64,000 nt of DNA from Nereocystis luetkeana (Eukaryota > Sar > Phaeophyceae > Laminariales > Laminariaceae). Every line of letters begins with the position of its first letter. Position 1 is the stretch's first letter. The stretch lies in the NCBI GenBank assembly GCA_031213475.1, contig JARUPZ010000021.1:1426001-1490000 (forward strand). The letters are read 5' to 3'. A model generated the notes under the pieces. It worked only from the letters and a program-made list of their open reading frames with translations, did not search any database and was not told where the DNA came from. Position numbers and translations under genes: made by a program. Of the stretch, positions 46,101-53,157 are shown in pieces.

Positions 46101-46749
46101 GCCAGATTGGTACTACTTTAGTCACCTGGTGAGCGATTAGTTCCTGCGGGGACCTACCCCTAGAGAACCGGCAAGACAGTGATTTATTTGATGTCATCCA
46201 CGGTCTACGAGAAGCGTCAGCGCCCGACTGCACGGGTAAAGGTCATCTTGCGCGCGTACCGCACGACTCATCGCATTGCAAGTCGAGAAGCAACTTGCAT
46301 CATTCCCCAATGACGCAGTGTCCGATACCGCAGTCTAGTAAGTTCTTTGTCGCCAGTTTTGTGCTCTGAAGTCCAGGGAGGGTTATAACCCCTTTGGGCT
46401 GCAGTTCGGTTTATGGGGTCAAACCGGTCAACTTCTAAGTAGTTTGTCCCCGAAACGGGACTGCAGTCCTAAAAGGGTTCCAGGCGCTGTGGAAGGGGTA
46501 CTGGACGATCAATTCAATAGGGCCACGTACCTTAGATACATGGGTATGGGTACTGGACGATCAATTCAACAGAAGTACGGACCTTAGATACATGGGTCTT
46601 GATTTTCCTCTCCACCGACCACGGTGCTAACTTGTGCCGGCGGCGTCTATTTTTTTTACCTGTTTGCTTGGTTTTCGTCAACGCGTGCCATCTTGCCGTC
46701 CCGTCGTCCTTTTTTTTTGCCCGCGTCGGCTGCAGACTTCGATTGTTGA
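9495..46749 (+). CDS. TOP2: DNA topoisomerase II (type IIA), 41 exons
   Basis: The product passes one DNA duplex through a transient double-strand break in another, using ATP, in the nucleus. Exons (joined): 9495-9545, 11490-11628, 12826-12995, 14213-14398, 14908-15006, 16001-16123, 17277-17441, 17939-18091, 18948-19126, 21030-21102, 22213-22266, 22883-23047, 24315-24432, 24832-24930, 25392-25486, 25989-26121, 26589-26701, 27256-27363, 28360-28524, 28931-29125, 29851-29961, 30541-30615, 31228-31424, 31800-31940, 32384-32504, 33126-33235, 34139-34194, 34963-35096, 35637-35768, 36664-36831, 37358-37618, 38143-38235, 38570-38688, 40387-40555, 41241-41399, 42642-42815, 43966-44027, 44450-44548, 45007-45070, 45650-45716, 46736-46749. 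They sum to 5109 nt (1702 residues plus stop) and every junction keeps phase. The start was chosen because ATG at 9495 opens a 17-codon exon ending in a good donor in phase 0 with exon 2. All introns are GT-AG except intron 19. Exon 41 and the exact end of exon 39 are tentative; the core is certain by family motifs. Confidence 0.95.
11306..11356 (+). pseudogene. decayed duplicate of the start of TOP2 exon 2
   Basis: This segment in intron 1 matches the first 49 bases of exon 2 (11490-11538) at most positions. It would encode GGKAKAGKKISLGSRG against GGKAKAGKKAPLGPRG in exon 2. It is preceded by a pyrimidine-rich stretch and an AG in the same phase as the true acceptor, so the duplication probably included a splice acceptor. 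It ends at an in-frame TAG and has no good phase-0 donor, so it is unlikely to be a functional alternative exon. The spacing between copies is about 184 bp. Confidence 0.7.
11660..11862 (+). mobile_element. splice-site-proximal TIR family D, copy 1
   Basis: The left end GTAGTGGTCCCTCT is the inverse of the right end AGAGGGACGAATACTA. The internal motif GCCGGCTGCCCGCTATTGTGCTGGTGAAATCGCT is shared with the copies at 18111 and 29972. It starts about 31 nt after the 5' splice site of TOP2 intron 2. Confidence 0.65.
13262..13452. mobile_element. foldback element, GGCTGTGAGTTGGCC family, fragment
   Basis: Contains the family motif CGCCAGTCAGATACAAGACGC, then CTAGCCAACT, AGTCGGCAACTTTTTGCCA and the terminal TTCACAGCC. 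The left terminus is not clear. It lies in TOP2 intron 3. Confidence 0.45.
16228..16523. mobile_element. foldback element, GGCTGTGAGTTGGCC family, best copy
   Basis: GGCTTTGAGTTGGCCGGACTTGA at the left is the inverse of TCAACTCGGCCATCTCACAGCC at the right. It contains GTCAGATACAAAGG and CTTCGCAAATTACGAGATGC. The total is 296 bp in TOP2 intron 6. It is non-coding. Confidence 0.65.
17277..21102 (+). CDS. TOP2: TOP2 exons 7-10: transducer domain
   Basis: These exons encode about residues 257-446, the transducer that couples ATP hydrolysis to gate movement. Visible family motifs are RVYDMAG, DRWEVGVALS, SYVNAICTIKGGTHVE and FVNGLVENPAFNSQSKE. The last holds the lysine of the usual QTK loop that contacts the ATP gamma-phosphate. 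Here the loop reads Gln-Ser-Lys at residues 388-390, a conservative Thr to Ser change. Exon 10 (73 nt) completes the link to the cleavage core with a Lys/Gln-rich helix. Exon 9 ends in phase 2 and exon 10 restores the frame, which supports the small exon 10. Confidence 0.93.
18111..18273 (+). mobile_element. splice-site-proximal TIR family D, copy 2
   Basis: This is the best-preserved copy. AGCAGTAGTGATCCCT at the left pairs with AGGGACCACTACTGCC at the right, and the subterminal AGTGCCGG pairs with CCGGCACT. Total length is 163 bp. It starts 19 nt after the exon 8 donor of TOP2. It has no coding capacity. Confidence 0.7.
18687..18778. mobile_element. 92-bp foldback family B, copy 1
   Basis: ACCCTGCTGGGGTTGCTGTTCC..GGGACAAACCACTT folds on AGTAGTTTGTCCTCATAACGGGACTGCAGTTCTAAAAGGGTT. 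It lies in TOP2 intron 8. Confidence 0.65.
21885..22145 (-). repeat. dispersed framed repeat, copy 2
   Basis: The minus strand from about 21998 reads IRVPRGHMSQIIQI then ENLSALKNRDHE, parallel to copy 1. The flanking motif TGTGCAAAATCTG is shared with copy 3. It lies in TOP2 intron 10. Confidence 0.5.
22213..24930 (+). CDS. TOP2: TOP2 exons 11-14: TOPRIM domain
   Basis: These exons encode about residues 447-591. Exon 11 (54 nt) holds the linker GITKLDDANHAG that precedes the metal-binding domain. Exon 12 has ECTLIL-type sequence followed by TEGDSAKTLAVSGLGVVGRD, with the TOPRIM glutamate at residue 472. Exon 13 has TDQDHDGSHIKG, supplying the three aspartates (549, 551, 553) that bind catalytic Mg. 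Exon 14 continues with LLINFVHHYWPSLLK and FITPIVKVSKG. All motifs match eukaryotic TOP2 closely and all key acidic residues are intact, so the enzyme should be active. Confidence 0.95.
23608..23706. mobile_element. 98-bp TIR family A (TA-flanked), copy 1
   Basis: CGAGGGACCATAGTTAA at the left and TTAACTCTAGTCCCCCG at the right are inverted and flanked by TA on both sides. The interior is AT-rich (AAATATTTATAG, GGTTAAATATATAGG). It lies in TOP2 intron 12. Confidence 0.75.
25392..29125 (+). CDS. TOP2: TOP2 exons 15-20: winged-helix region with catalytic tyrosine
   Basis: These exons encode about residues 592-861. Motifs in order are SFYTVPEYNTWK, YYKGLGTSTAKEAKEYF, FINKELILFS, SIPCLVDGFKPSQRKVLF, QLAGYVSEHSAYHHGE, GQFGTRLMGGKDAASPRYIFT and NGSDGIGTGWSSQ. 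The active-site tyrosine that forms the covalent 5'-phosphotyrosyl link is in SPRYIFT, residue 803, codon 28949-28951; the adjacent Arg is conserved. Exon 19 ends in AAG followed by GCGAGT, so intron 19 is a GC-AG intron placed seven codons before the catalytic Tyr. Intron 18 (27364-28359) is filled with a degenerate tandem repeat. Confidence 0.95.
27550..28300. repeat. degenerate tandem repeat filling TOP2 intron 18
   Basis: Units starting near 27802, 27899, 28036 and 28187 share CCCCACGTnGTAGCCTGAGTGACCTCAA, then TCGACCTGCGCGTGTATG, then TTGTTACGATGCCC. Spacing is roughly 100-150 bp. The upstream part contains short coding-like stretches (TWFSYEEAY near 27640 and LPPLEVDITVEETYSYPTL near 27740) in different frames, perhaps relics of a captured coding segment. 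Confidence 0.6.
28525..28526 (+). other. GC 5' splice site of TOP2 intron 19
   Basis: Exon 19 ends GGCAAG and is followed by GCGAGT. No in-phase GT donor is nearby, and the next exon begins with the obligatory DAASPRY motif after a TTTTCAG acceptor, so this is a GC-AG intron. Confidence 0.85.
28716..28813. mobile_element. 98-bp TIR family A, copy 2
   Basis: CGGGGGACCATAGTAAATAGGACC at the left is inverse to GGTCCTACTACTATGCCCCTCCG at the right, with TA on both flanks. It lies in TOP2 intron 19. Confidence 0.75.
29851..35768 (+). CDS. TOP2: TOP2 exons 21-29: tower, coiled coil and C-gate
   Basis: These exons encode about residues 862-1220. Recognisable family motifs are VPNYSPRDVIENLKRR, QPWYNGFAGSIE, EITELAVRKWTQDYK, HTDTTVHFTV and MVLFDQDG. 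They are followed by the KYDSPQHIMEEFF..RMEFYHRRK helix, RFILAVVEGRL, the DYLLGMKLWSLTLERV C-gate motif and LWVNDLDSL near the end of the core. Exon 23 carries a Lys/Ala-rich insertion (about residues 940-970) between the tower strand and KDFKENHTDTT, longer than I would expect from the family. Exon 27 (56 nt) is acidic. All phases are consistent. Confidence 0.92.
29972..30137 (+). mobile_element. splice-site-proximal TIR family D, copy 3
   Basis: Shares AGTGCCGGTTGAGCAG..GGCCGCTATATATAGTGCTTGCGAA and the right-half TTGCCGCTATCGTGCTGGTTTTTGTTGG with the other two copies. The outer TIRs are eroded. It starts about 10 nt after the exon 21 donor of TOP2, in the same orientation as the other copies. 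Confidence 0.6.
34271..34368. mobile_element. 98-bp TIR family A, copy 3
   Basis: CGGGGAATCATAGTTAATAGGACC at the left is inverse to GGTCCTGTTAACTACGGTCCCCCG at the right, with TA on both flanks. The interior is nearly identical to copy 1. It lies in TOP2 intron 27. Confidence 0.8.
36480..36501. repeat. 22-bp poly-C tract
   Basis: An uninterrupted run of C in TOP2 intron 29, about 160 bp before exon 30. Confidence 0.95.
36664..46749 (+). CDS. TOP2: TOP2 exons 30-41: low-complexity charged C-terminal domain
   Basis: Twelve short exons encode about residues 1221-1702. This is an extended region rich in Lys, Ala, Ser, Asp and Glu with alternating basic runs (KGKAKAP, KGKGKAPAA) and acidic Ser/Asp/Glu clusters (DSDDSDSDSDDSD, DSSDED). 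These are typical of nuclear localisation signals and phospho-acceptor tails in TOP2 C-termini. Nothing catalytic is expected here. Exon 37 is followed by a donor that overlaps an in-frame TGA, so retention of intron 37 would truncate the protein. Exon 39 has two phase-0 donors nine bases apart (45070 or 45079). The final exon is uncertain: a strong acceptor at 46735 in matching phase would add Asp-Phe-Asp-Cys and a stop. Reading on from exon 40 without splicing would instead stop at 45784. Confidence 0.8.
39385..39690 (+). repeat. dispersed framed repeat, copy 3
   Basis: The plus strand from about 39528 reads DMNDIYRCIPGNTPEIIKI then VRLPLGIMS, and later ASALNKVDID, interrupted by a stop and an indel. 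It matches copies 1 and 2. It lies in TOP2 intron 33. Confidence 0.5.
39920..40010. mobile_element. 92-bp foldback family B, copy 2
   Basis: ACCCTTCTAGGGCTGCAG..TTTTGGGGACAAAGTACTT folds on GAGTGGTTTGTCCCCGTCTTGGGATCGCAGTCCTACAAAGGT. It lies in TOP2 intron 33. Confidence 0.65.
40206..40310 (+). repeat. dispersed framed repeat, copy 4
   Basis: Reads RPPPGNTSTDDAD then KNPSTLKDRARKEAIDILL, aligning in frame with copy 1 (R-P-PGN-S, S-LKD, E, I). It is in the same TOP2 intron as copy 3, about 0.7 kb downstream. Confidence 0.45.
41459..41557. mobile_element. 98-bp TIR family A, copy 4
   Basis: CGCGTGACCATAGCAAATAGAACC at the left and GGTCCTATTTTTGATGGTCCCACG at the right, flanked by TA. It sits 8 bp from copy 5, in the opposite internal orientation, in TOP2 intron 35. 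Confidence 0.75.
41566..41664. mobile_element. 98-bp TIR family A, copy 5
   Basis: CGGGGGGCCATAGTTAATAGGACC at the left and ACTATGGCCCCCCG at the right, flanked by TA. The interior is inverted relative to copies 1-4 (CTACGGTACGGACAAAAACC). Confidence 0.8.
45378..45467. mobile_element. 92-bp foldback family B, copy 3
   Basis: ACCCTTTTAGTGTTGCAGTC..GGGGGGAAACCACT folds on AAGTAAGTTGTCCCCAAAAGCGACTGCAGTTTTCAAAGGGTGT. It lies in TOP2 intron 39. Confidence 0.65.
46387..46479. mobile_element. 92-bp foldback family B, copy 4
   Basis: AACCCCTTTGGGCTGCAG..TGGGGTCAAACC folds on TAAGTAGTTTGTCCCCGAAACGGGACTGCAGTCCTAAAAGGGTT. It lies just upstream of the tentative last TOP2 exon. Half-copies of the motif also occur near 2871 and 3591. 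Confidence 0.7.
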
Positions 46750-46889
46750 TGAGGTTTCACCACCAGCTTCCACACCATCTCCCCACCGAATCAACCGCGA
46801 AAACGGGAGGCCAGGGTGTGGGTGTCCCTGTCATCTGGATCGCTGTGGCCTGTGCAGAGGTAGCACCCTCACTGTTTCAAGCGCGAAAC

Positions 46890-47740
46890 TGCGAGGCATA
46901 TCGCCTGTAGCCTGTAGCAAAGCGTTGCGGATAAGAGAGGGTAGTGGCGGCACCGCGTCTGATCCAACTGTATGTTCGGAAGAGCGAAGGAGAGGCGGCT
47001 ATTTCTGTCGTAGTGTCCGCCTGCAGCGTGTAGTATTGGTACACGGAGGATAAAAGCAAATGACGGCCGCCGCCACCCCCCGCCCTTCCCCCCCTCGCGC
47101 TCTGTTTTCAAGGGGTATGCGTGGTCCATGGTCAAATGACCGAGTCAACCAAAGAATTAGTACGCCCACCCCCCCCCCCCCCCCCCCGCCTCCCTCCCAA
47201 ATTCAACAGTCAACACGAGCGGCAGATTCCCTGTAGCCTATAGTGTTGCTGTACAGAGGGTAGAGAGACCAATCGCGACACCCTTTCCTGATTGATGTGT
47301 GAATACGCGAGACAGGTCGCCTTTAGCCTATCGTATTGCTATACCGAGAACAGCGGGAAGTGGTGCCATCCGCATCGTTTCAACCGAGGATGAATGTTTC
47401 TCATGTCGTATGGTACTCCGGTAGCCTGCGATATTGCCGAGCAGAGGACAGGAGGAAGTGACAGGACCCCCCCTCCACCCATCTCGGGATGAACCCTTAA
47501 GTACGGGAGTGAGGTCGGCTTGTGGCCTAGTGTGACTGTACGAACAACATAGACAAATAGTGGGGGACCGGATTTTTTTTCTTCTTCTCTCTCTCTCTGG
47601 TTCGTCCGTAGCTCGGCAGGAGAAAGTGGCTACACCCACTGATTCGCCCGTGGCTACAGGAGATAAGGGAAGAGAAGCCTTGTTTGCCACACACATCGCT
47701 TGTAGCCTGCAGTATAGGTAGACAGGGAGGGGAAGGTTTC
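46890..47740. repeat. degenerate tandem array, units of about 90-110 bp
   Basis: About seven units near 46905, 47023, 47225, 47320, 47421, 47515 and 47695 share a core like CGCCTGTAGCCTATAGTATTGCTATACAGAGG followed by purine-rich sequence. A 19-bp poly-C tract (47169-47187) sits inside. It begins about 140 bp after the tentative TOP2 stop. It has no gene. Confidence 0.6.
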
Positions 47741-48654
47741 GCTGTTGCGCACACCGAGCGCGGGAAGACATACGGGTGGCTCGTGTAACACCAATCATGG
47801 ACCATAGACACAGTCTGCAGAGAAAGCTGTGTTAAGTCAGGGTCGTGCGTTGGGGTCTGAGAAGCGTGACGCGTAGCAGCAGATCGCACCGCCTGGTCTA
47901 GGGTACTGCATGCAATCGCCCGTTTTATTTTGTTTTTGCGGAAAATTGTGCTGCTATTATTGTTACGCCATACTGTGTAGTGTTGCTGCCGTGATCTTCC
48001 ACCAGTATAGGCGTGTTTCGTATGGTATGTGAGGTGCATGGGCGGGTATTTCTGTACATTGGTGGAGCACAACAGCGAAGGCTAATCTTGGAGATTTGAC
48101 CGGATCTGCGCGACATGTACGTACAATAGGTTTTTGTACGTTGGAGGGTACGATTACTCTGTGTAGATATATATGAGTTGCAAAACAATGGACGGAGCTT
48201 TTTACGAAACAATGAATGAACGGCCTAGGTCACAGTTTACTTTGATCAGCGGTGGCTTTGTAGGGGGCCGGCGTCACTACTTTTCAAAGTCGGCGAAAGC
48301 ACCAAGTTGTTTTGAAACCCCTTGCGATCTTCTCATGGCTCTGCCTGGAATGTCGATCTTCAACGATGTGTGGTCCACCCGCGGTTAATTAGGTAATTAA
48401 AGCAAGTACGATTCCGGCGCAGGGCGATATATCTATTGTACCGCTCGGAAATTGTGATCGTCGGGCAAAAACTATTCCTAATTTCAGTTTTGAGTCGTCC
48501 TCTAAATATCACGACAATTTACGAAAGATAGACGCTGCTTGAAAGTTGTCGTGGCTGTCCAAATACAACAACAAATAATACGCTTTACGTAAAATTATTA
48601 TGTACGAGGGCTTTGGCGTATGTGTTCAAGGTGAGATGAGCTGATTGATATAAG
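47741..48654. other. no gene recognised (0.9 kb)
   Basis: Short open frames only, with no conserved motif or known repeat. Confidence 0.4.
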
Positions 48655-49160
48655 AGGTGTGATCCTTTTGTCGATTACCCGGGTCCTTGCGAGTACTACC
48701 CGGCTTGCTAATACCCGTCTAGGGTACGACTAACGCTTCATGCTCGCCGAGTAGTCGGGACCCAGGTACCCGGGTGCCCGTTTCAAACGAGTACCCGGCT
48801 ACCGGTTGGTTTTTACCTTGGGAATCTCGGAGAGGGCAACTTATAATCCCTAAAATCACGTCCCCTGGGTAGTAGTGTTTGGTACATATATTATCGAGGA
48901 AGTCCTTTTCAAAATGAATATTCTGTCTCATGCCTCACATCTCGCACCATATTATTAATACTGGTGATACGCTTTCGCCAACTACCCGGGTACTCGCAAG
49001 TACTACCCGGCTTGCTATTACTCGCCAATTCATTGGGCCCCGAGCACTCGGGTAGTCGCCGTTCAACGGGTACCAGGGTACCCGCCAAAAATGGCGGTAA
49101 ATATTCGATTGTAGCCAGGAGTTTTGTATCCTAAAGTTGACCGGTACATGCACAAGACGG
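48655..49160. repeat. tandem duplication rich in GGGTACCCG
   Basis: The block GATTACCCGGGTCCTTGCGAGTACTACCCGGCTTGCT near 48672 recurs near 48980 with the same downstream order of motifs, in two units of about 300 and 190 bp. Both are rich in self-complementary GGTACCCGGGTACCC sequence. Next, 49247-49335 has short GATTCTCGACCCCGATTATC-type repeats. Confidence 0.55.
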
Positions 49161-49598
49161 GTACTTGTCGGGTTACACGTCTACGAGACGTGTATTCGTT
49201 TTTTGGTTGCCCGTCGCGGGTAAATACCAGACTCTTGCTTGTATAGATTCTCGACCCCGATTATCGACCCCAATTATCATCGCGATTCTTCACGCCGATT
49301 CTCGAAGACGATTCTTGATCCCTATTATCGAGTCCTCTAGCGAGGTTTTGCATGGTTGCATTATTGCGTCGGGGGGCGGCGGGGTTGAGTACGATGCTGC
49401 GTCTATGTGCGAACCTTCGAGGCTGATATTTGTTTTTGACGCGACAGCAGCACGGGCAGTAGGACCCATATCCATACCCACAGGCTCAGAGGGAGCGTTC
49501 GCATGCAATGGTTCTTGACACGCCACAGCCGGCATACCCGGCTGACCTGTAAGCCCGTCGGTCTGGGGGGTGGGGATGTTAGCTTATAGTTGGGTTAG
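49161..49598. other. no gene recognised (0.4 kb)
   Basis: Contains the short GATTCTCGACCCC-like repeats at 49247-49335 and nothing else that I can identify. Confidence 0.4.
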
Positions 49599-50544
49599 TG
49601 ATAGGATCAGAACATGCGGGACACTTTGTGTCCCTGGACAGGTCTGCTTATTAAGTCGGTACTCGTTGGTACTCAGGTGTGTTGTTTGCTTATAGACCAA
49701 ACCCATTCTAGTTGTTATTATTAGTATTATTATTAAATTTCTCTTGCCATCGAGTCACCCCACGGTAAGGGTTGCACTTTGTGGGACAAAGGTTTCTGAC
49801 CAATTGAGTTCCTTAACTGAGGATCTACCAGTGAGGTAGAAAATTTTACTCCTATATAGGTATTCGTTTTAGGACTAGCGCATACAAGTGCCGGTTTCGT
49901 GGCACGAACGATTTTTTTCCAAGTACTTTAGCGGGTGAGATATTGAGCTCCTAATGTTAGGGGCTCAGGAACTTCTGGTGCACCCCTACTACTGTGGGAT
50001 GCCCGACAAGGTGCAGCATGATCTTCAACATTGATCACTCATAACTTTCCCGAAATAATATCATTATGCTTGGCCCTCCGACAATAAAGCGTAGATGCCA
50101 TGCCAAAATAAAACCGAATATTCTTCCGTAAATCAACAGTATTCCTCATACGCTTCTCCGCCAGCCGTTTCCCAATTAATTGCCATTCCCCACATCATTT
50201 CATCTTAGCTATAGATCCCATTGTAAGTTCACGCGCAGCTTCGAGTCCTGCCGTCGACGCCACTTGTTAGGACCAGAACATGCGGGACACTTTGCATCCC
50301 TGGACAGGTCTGCTTATGAAGTCGGTACTCGTTGGTACTCACGTGTGTTGTTTGCTTAGAGATAGAAGAAGAGTAGCTTTATTGCTGTCATGCACGATGG
50401 AGACTGATACCACGCTCGTGCCTCTTTGGAAAACCCCTGGTTTTCCAAATATGATACGCCTTCCAAGTACTACAAATACGACCCCAGTGCCTGAACCCAG
50501 GTAATTACCGGGCTTTCGACCTCATACAAGGCAGTATCATAACA
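49599..50544 (-). mobile_element. relic LTR retroelement, minus strand
   Basis: Read on the minus strand, the 5' LTR is 50544-50265 (280 bp), starting TGTTATGATACTGCC and ending GGTCCTAACA. Two bases later, at 50262-50240, TGGCGTCGACGGCAGGACTCGAA is complementary to a tRNA 3' end (T-arm TTCGAGTCC through CCA), a typical primer binding site. The internal remnant is about 565 bp, with only a decayed frame and stops after MGSIAKMK. A partial 3' LTR of about 100 bp lies at 49700-49599. The rest of the element is deleted. Confidence 0.7.
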
Positions 50545-50940
50545 TTAGTATTTGATGGTTAACCTTTTCTTTAACCGGTAGCCATCGGGGCCCTGCAGAC
50601 TAAAACCTTATCAGCCATAAATATTATTGTTATTGCACGGCCAAGGAAAGGGGTTGGTGTGCTTAGTATTCCGAAAGTGTGTGTACTCGTAATCGTTTGT
50701 TGTAGTTGGTCTGGTTTGTCGTATGATCAGTTGGAACAGTGCATATACATATATATGTCGGTTGATCTCCGTTCAACACCCCCTCGCGCTGAAATATGCG
50801 AAAATATGTGTATTCTCTTGTGTGTTTTCGTTGCTGATTCTTGTTTTTTATCTTTCATAGAACGTGTATGTCGTGCCTGTCATATGCAGTAAAAGGACAT
50901 ATGGCATTGCATTGTCTACTGCTGTGCTGACTGCATACGT
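50545..50940. other. no gene recognised (0.4 kb)
   Basis: AT-rich sequence with no recognised gene or repeat. Confidence 0.4.
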
Positions 50941-51738
50941 TACATCAATAGACAAAAAACAAAAAGGACGAGGAGCAAGCAAAACAAAAATGTAAAGCAG
51001 ATAGCAGAAAGCGAATTTGAAAAGATACAGACAGATATACAAATAAAGGCAAACGGGAAAATAGGAAGGGGTGGAAAAAAGGAAAGGAAAATTAGGGACG
51101 AAAAAGGGACGAAAAGGGGCGGGGGGGAAAGATTATACGAAAGGCAGGTAGGTACTGGTGCATACCGACACGCAAAGTTGCCCGGATGGCACCATGCTAG
51201 ATACTTGGGTCCCAAAGAAGGGAGCGCATCATGAAGATGATGGGCATTGTTGTTTGTTGTTGTTCTCACATTAACTCACAATACAATGCAGTCCGTGGTC
51301 GCAGGACAGGCTCCAATAACTCTGGAGTGGAAGAAATACCTCAAGTAAAACAGAGGCAAAAACAAAAAACAAGCATACGCACTCCACCACTGCGGACACC
51401 AGGGAAGCAAAAAGGAGACTATTAATAGCAGAAAAAACCTAAAAAAGAAGATGAAGCGAAGCAAAAACAAAACAAAACAAAACAAAAACAGAAGCAGATA
51501 GCAAAACGCAAAAAAGGCAAAACGGACCATACTAACAAAGACACAAAAAGAGGTACGAACGGGAATGAAAGAAAAATGAACAAAAAGAAGGGACAAAAAG
51601 CGATAATCACGGGCGGCGGGGAAAGAAAATACGAAAGGCAGGCACTGGAGCATACAGACACCCAAAGTTGCCCTGGTGGCACCATGCTAGATACTTGGGT
51701 CCCAAAGAAGGGAGTGCATCATGACGACGATGGCCATA
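50941..51738. repeat. tandem segmental duplication, about 490-bp spacing
   Basis: Segments 50941-51240 and 51424-51738 match in direct orientation. Both have an A-rich AGCAAAACAAAAA part and both end with a nearly identical block, GGCACCATGCTAGATACTTGGGTCCCAAAGAAGGGAG, then CATCATGA. I recognise no gene. Confidence 0.65.
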
Positions 51739-51739
51739 A

Positions 51740-52670
51740 CCAGGCTCCAGTCTGTTGGGCAGACCGCCTCCCCCCCCTCCCCCCCCCATTCCCCCCCGTC
51801 GCCCTTTCCCCCCCCCCCTCTTCCCTGCCATTCTGCGCACTCGCGTTGGCGTCAACGGCTGTGGTCGTGGTTGCAGCTATTCTATGCCGTTCTGCCGATG
51901 CCTCCTTCTCATCTGTATGCCATTTCCGCATGAAGGCCTCCGCCCCTTCCTCGACCCGTCGGAACCATCTGCCGGCTTACCCCATACCGAGGTGTCACAA
52001 TCTGTTCGGCGGATCCCCCCCCCCGGCCGGTACCAGGTAACCGGTAACGGCTAAAACGGGACCGCATACGCAGGCGGGGGATCTCATCCCTCGTATGAGG
52101 GCCCGCCGGTCCGCCAGGCCGAAATCTGCAGATCTGTCCTTTGTCCTCGGGAAAAAGGTCTGATACGTGTTAGGCAAGAAACCACAATCGTCTACGTCAC
52201 GAACTCTGTACGCAGAGCGTACAGCAGCAGAATAAGGGCGACATGATACATGGGTTGCCTTACACCACACCGGAAGATATCTACCCAAGCGCACAGCCGA
52301 TGTGGCGGGGGCGTGTCAACGTGAGGACTCCTCGAAGGCCAGCATGGTCATGCGGCCATATGCGGCGGAGGGCTGGCAGGGTGCAGCTTCAACATCGTTG
52401 ACGGCGCCGTGTGGGTTGTGGGCTGCTACTGAGACGTTGTTGTTGCTCTGCTGTCGGCGCGTCGGTGCTGCTTGTTCTTGCTGCGCGCGCGCGCGACCTT
52501 CAAAATAGCATACGCACCATGAAGCTTTAAAAAATACGGCGTTCAAAGAAGAAAGACGAAGACGGGCACGTTGCGGACCGAACGCACTATACATAATAAA
52601 AAGTCGGCGACTAAAAATTACTATCGCTCGTAACACGGCAATAGAAGGATGCATTTAGTCCAACAGATTC
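51740..52670. other. no gene recognised (0.9 kb)
   Basis: Contains C-rich low-complexity sequence (51766-51830) and a short block at 52528-52570 (TTTAAAAAATACGGCGTTCAAAGAA) that recurs at about 53443. No gene is supported. Confidence 0.4.
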
Positions 52671-52671
52671 C

Positions 52672-53157
52672 ACTTGAAAATAAACTTGACAAACGTTTTT
52701 ACCGCTGGCCCCGTGCGAGCTGTCAGACCGTTTGGGATGCTGGAAGCCAACTCTGCAGTCTCCTAAGGTACCTGGTCTGGGTTGGACCATGATGATCGCC
52801 GGCAGATAGGGAGGGAGGGAGGGAAGACGGGGGGGGCAAGAGAGAGAGGCAAGAGGGACTAAGAGAAGCGGGAAGGAGAGAAGGAGGGAGGAGAGTCTTT
52901 GCCACTGCTGTGCCGCTGATCTCTCGAAGCATAGAGCAGTACAACAATGAATTTTACGTCTAACCTACTGCAGCAGTACGAACATGCTTTAAACATCCAA
53001 CCTATTCCATTTGATAATAGAGTTGACAAGCATTTTTTCCGCTGGCCTCGGACAAGTTCACGTCCCGTCACTTTGTTCGGGGTGCTGGAAGTCAACTCTG
53101 ATAACTCCACACACAGGGCACGCGAAGAGTTATGGTTTGTACCATGACGATCGCCTC
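52672..53157. repeat. direct duplication, about 310-bp spacing
   Basis: AACTTGACAAACGTTTTTACCGCTGGCCCCG..TGGGATGCTGGAAGCCAACTCTG near 52686 recurs as AGTTGACAAGCATTTTTTCCGCTGGCCTCGG..GGGGTGCTGGAAGTCAACTCTG near 53021. Each is followed by ACCATGATGATCGCC or ACCATGACGATCGCC. A GGGAGG-rich stretch lies between. Confidence 0.6.

Noticed and set aside
46890..47740. Possible CRISPR-like array
   Set aside because: Repeat units are degenerate and long with no constant spacers, and the genome is eukaryotic.
50280..50504. 74-codon open frame similar to minus-strand frames at 58.1-58.9 kb
   Set aside because: The similarity is due to shared LTR sequence, not to a conserved protein.
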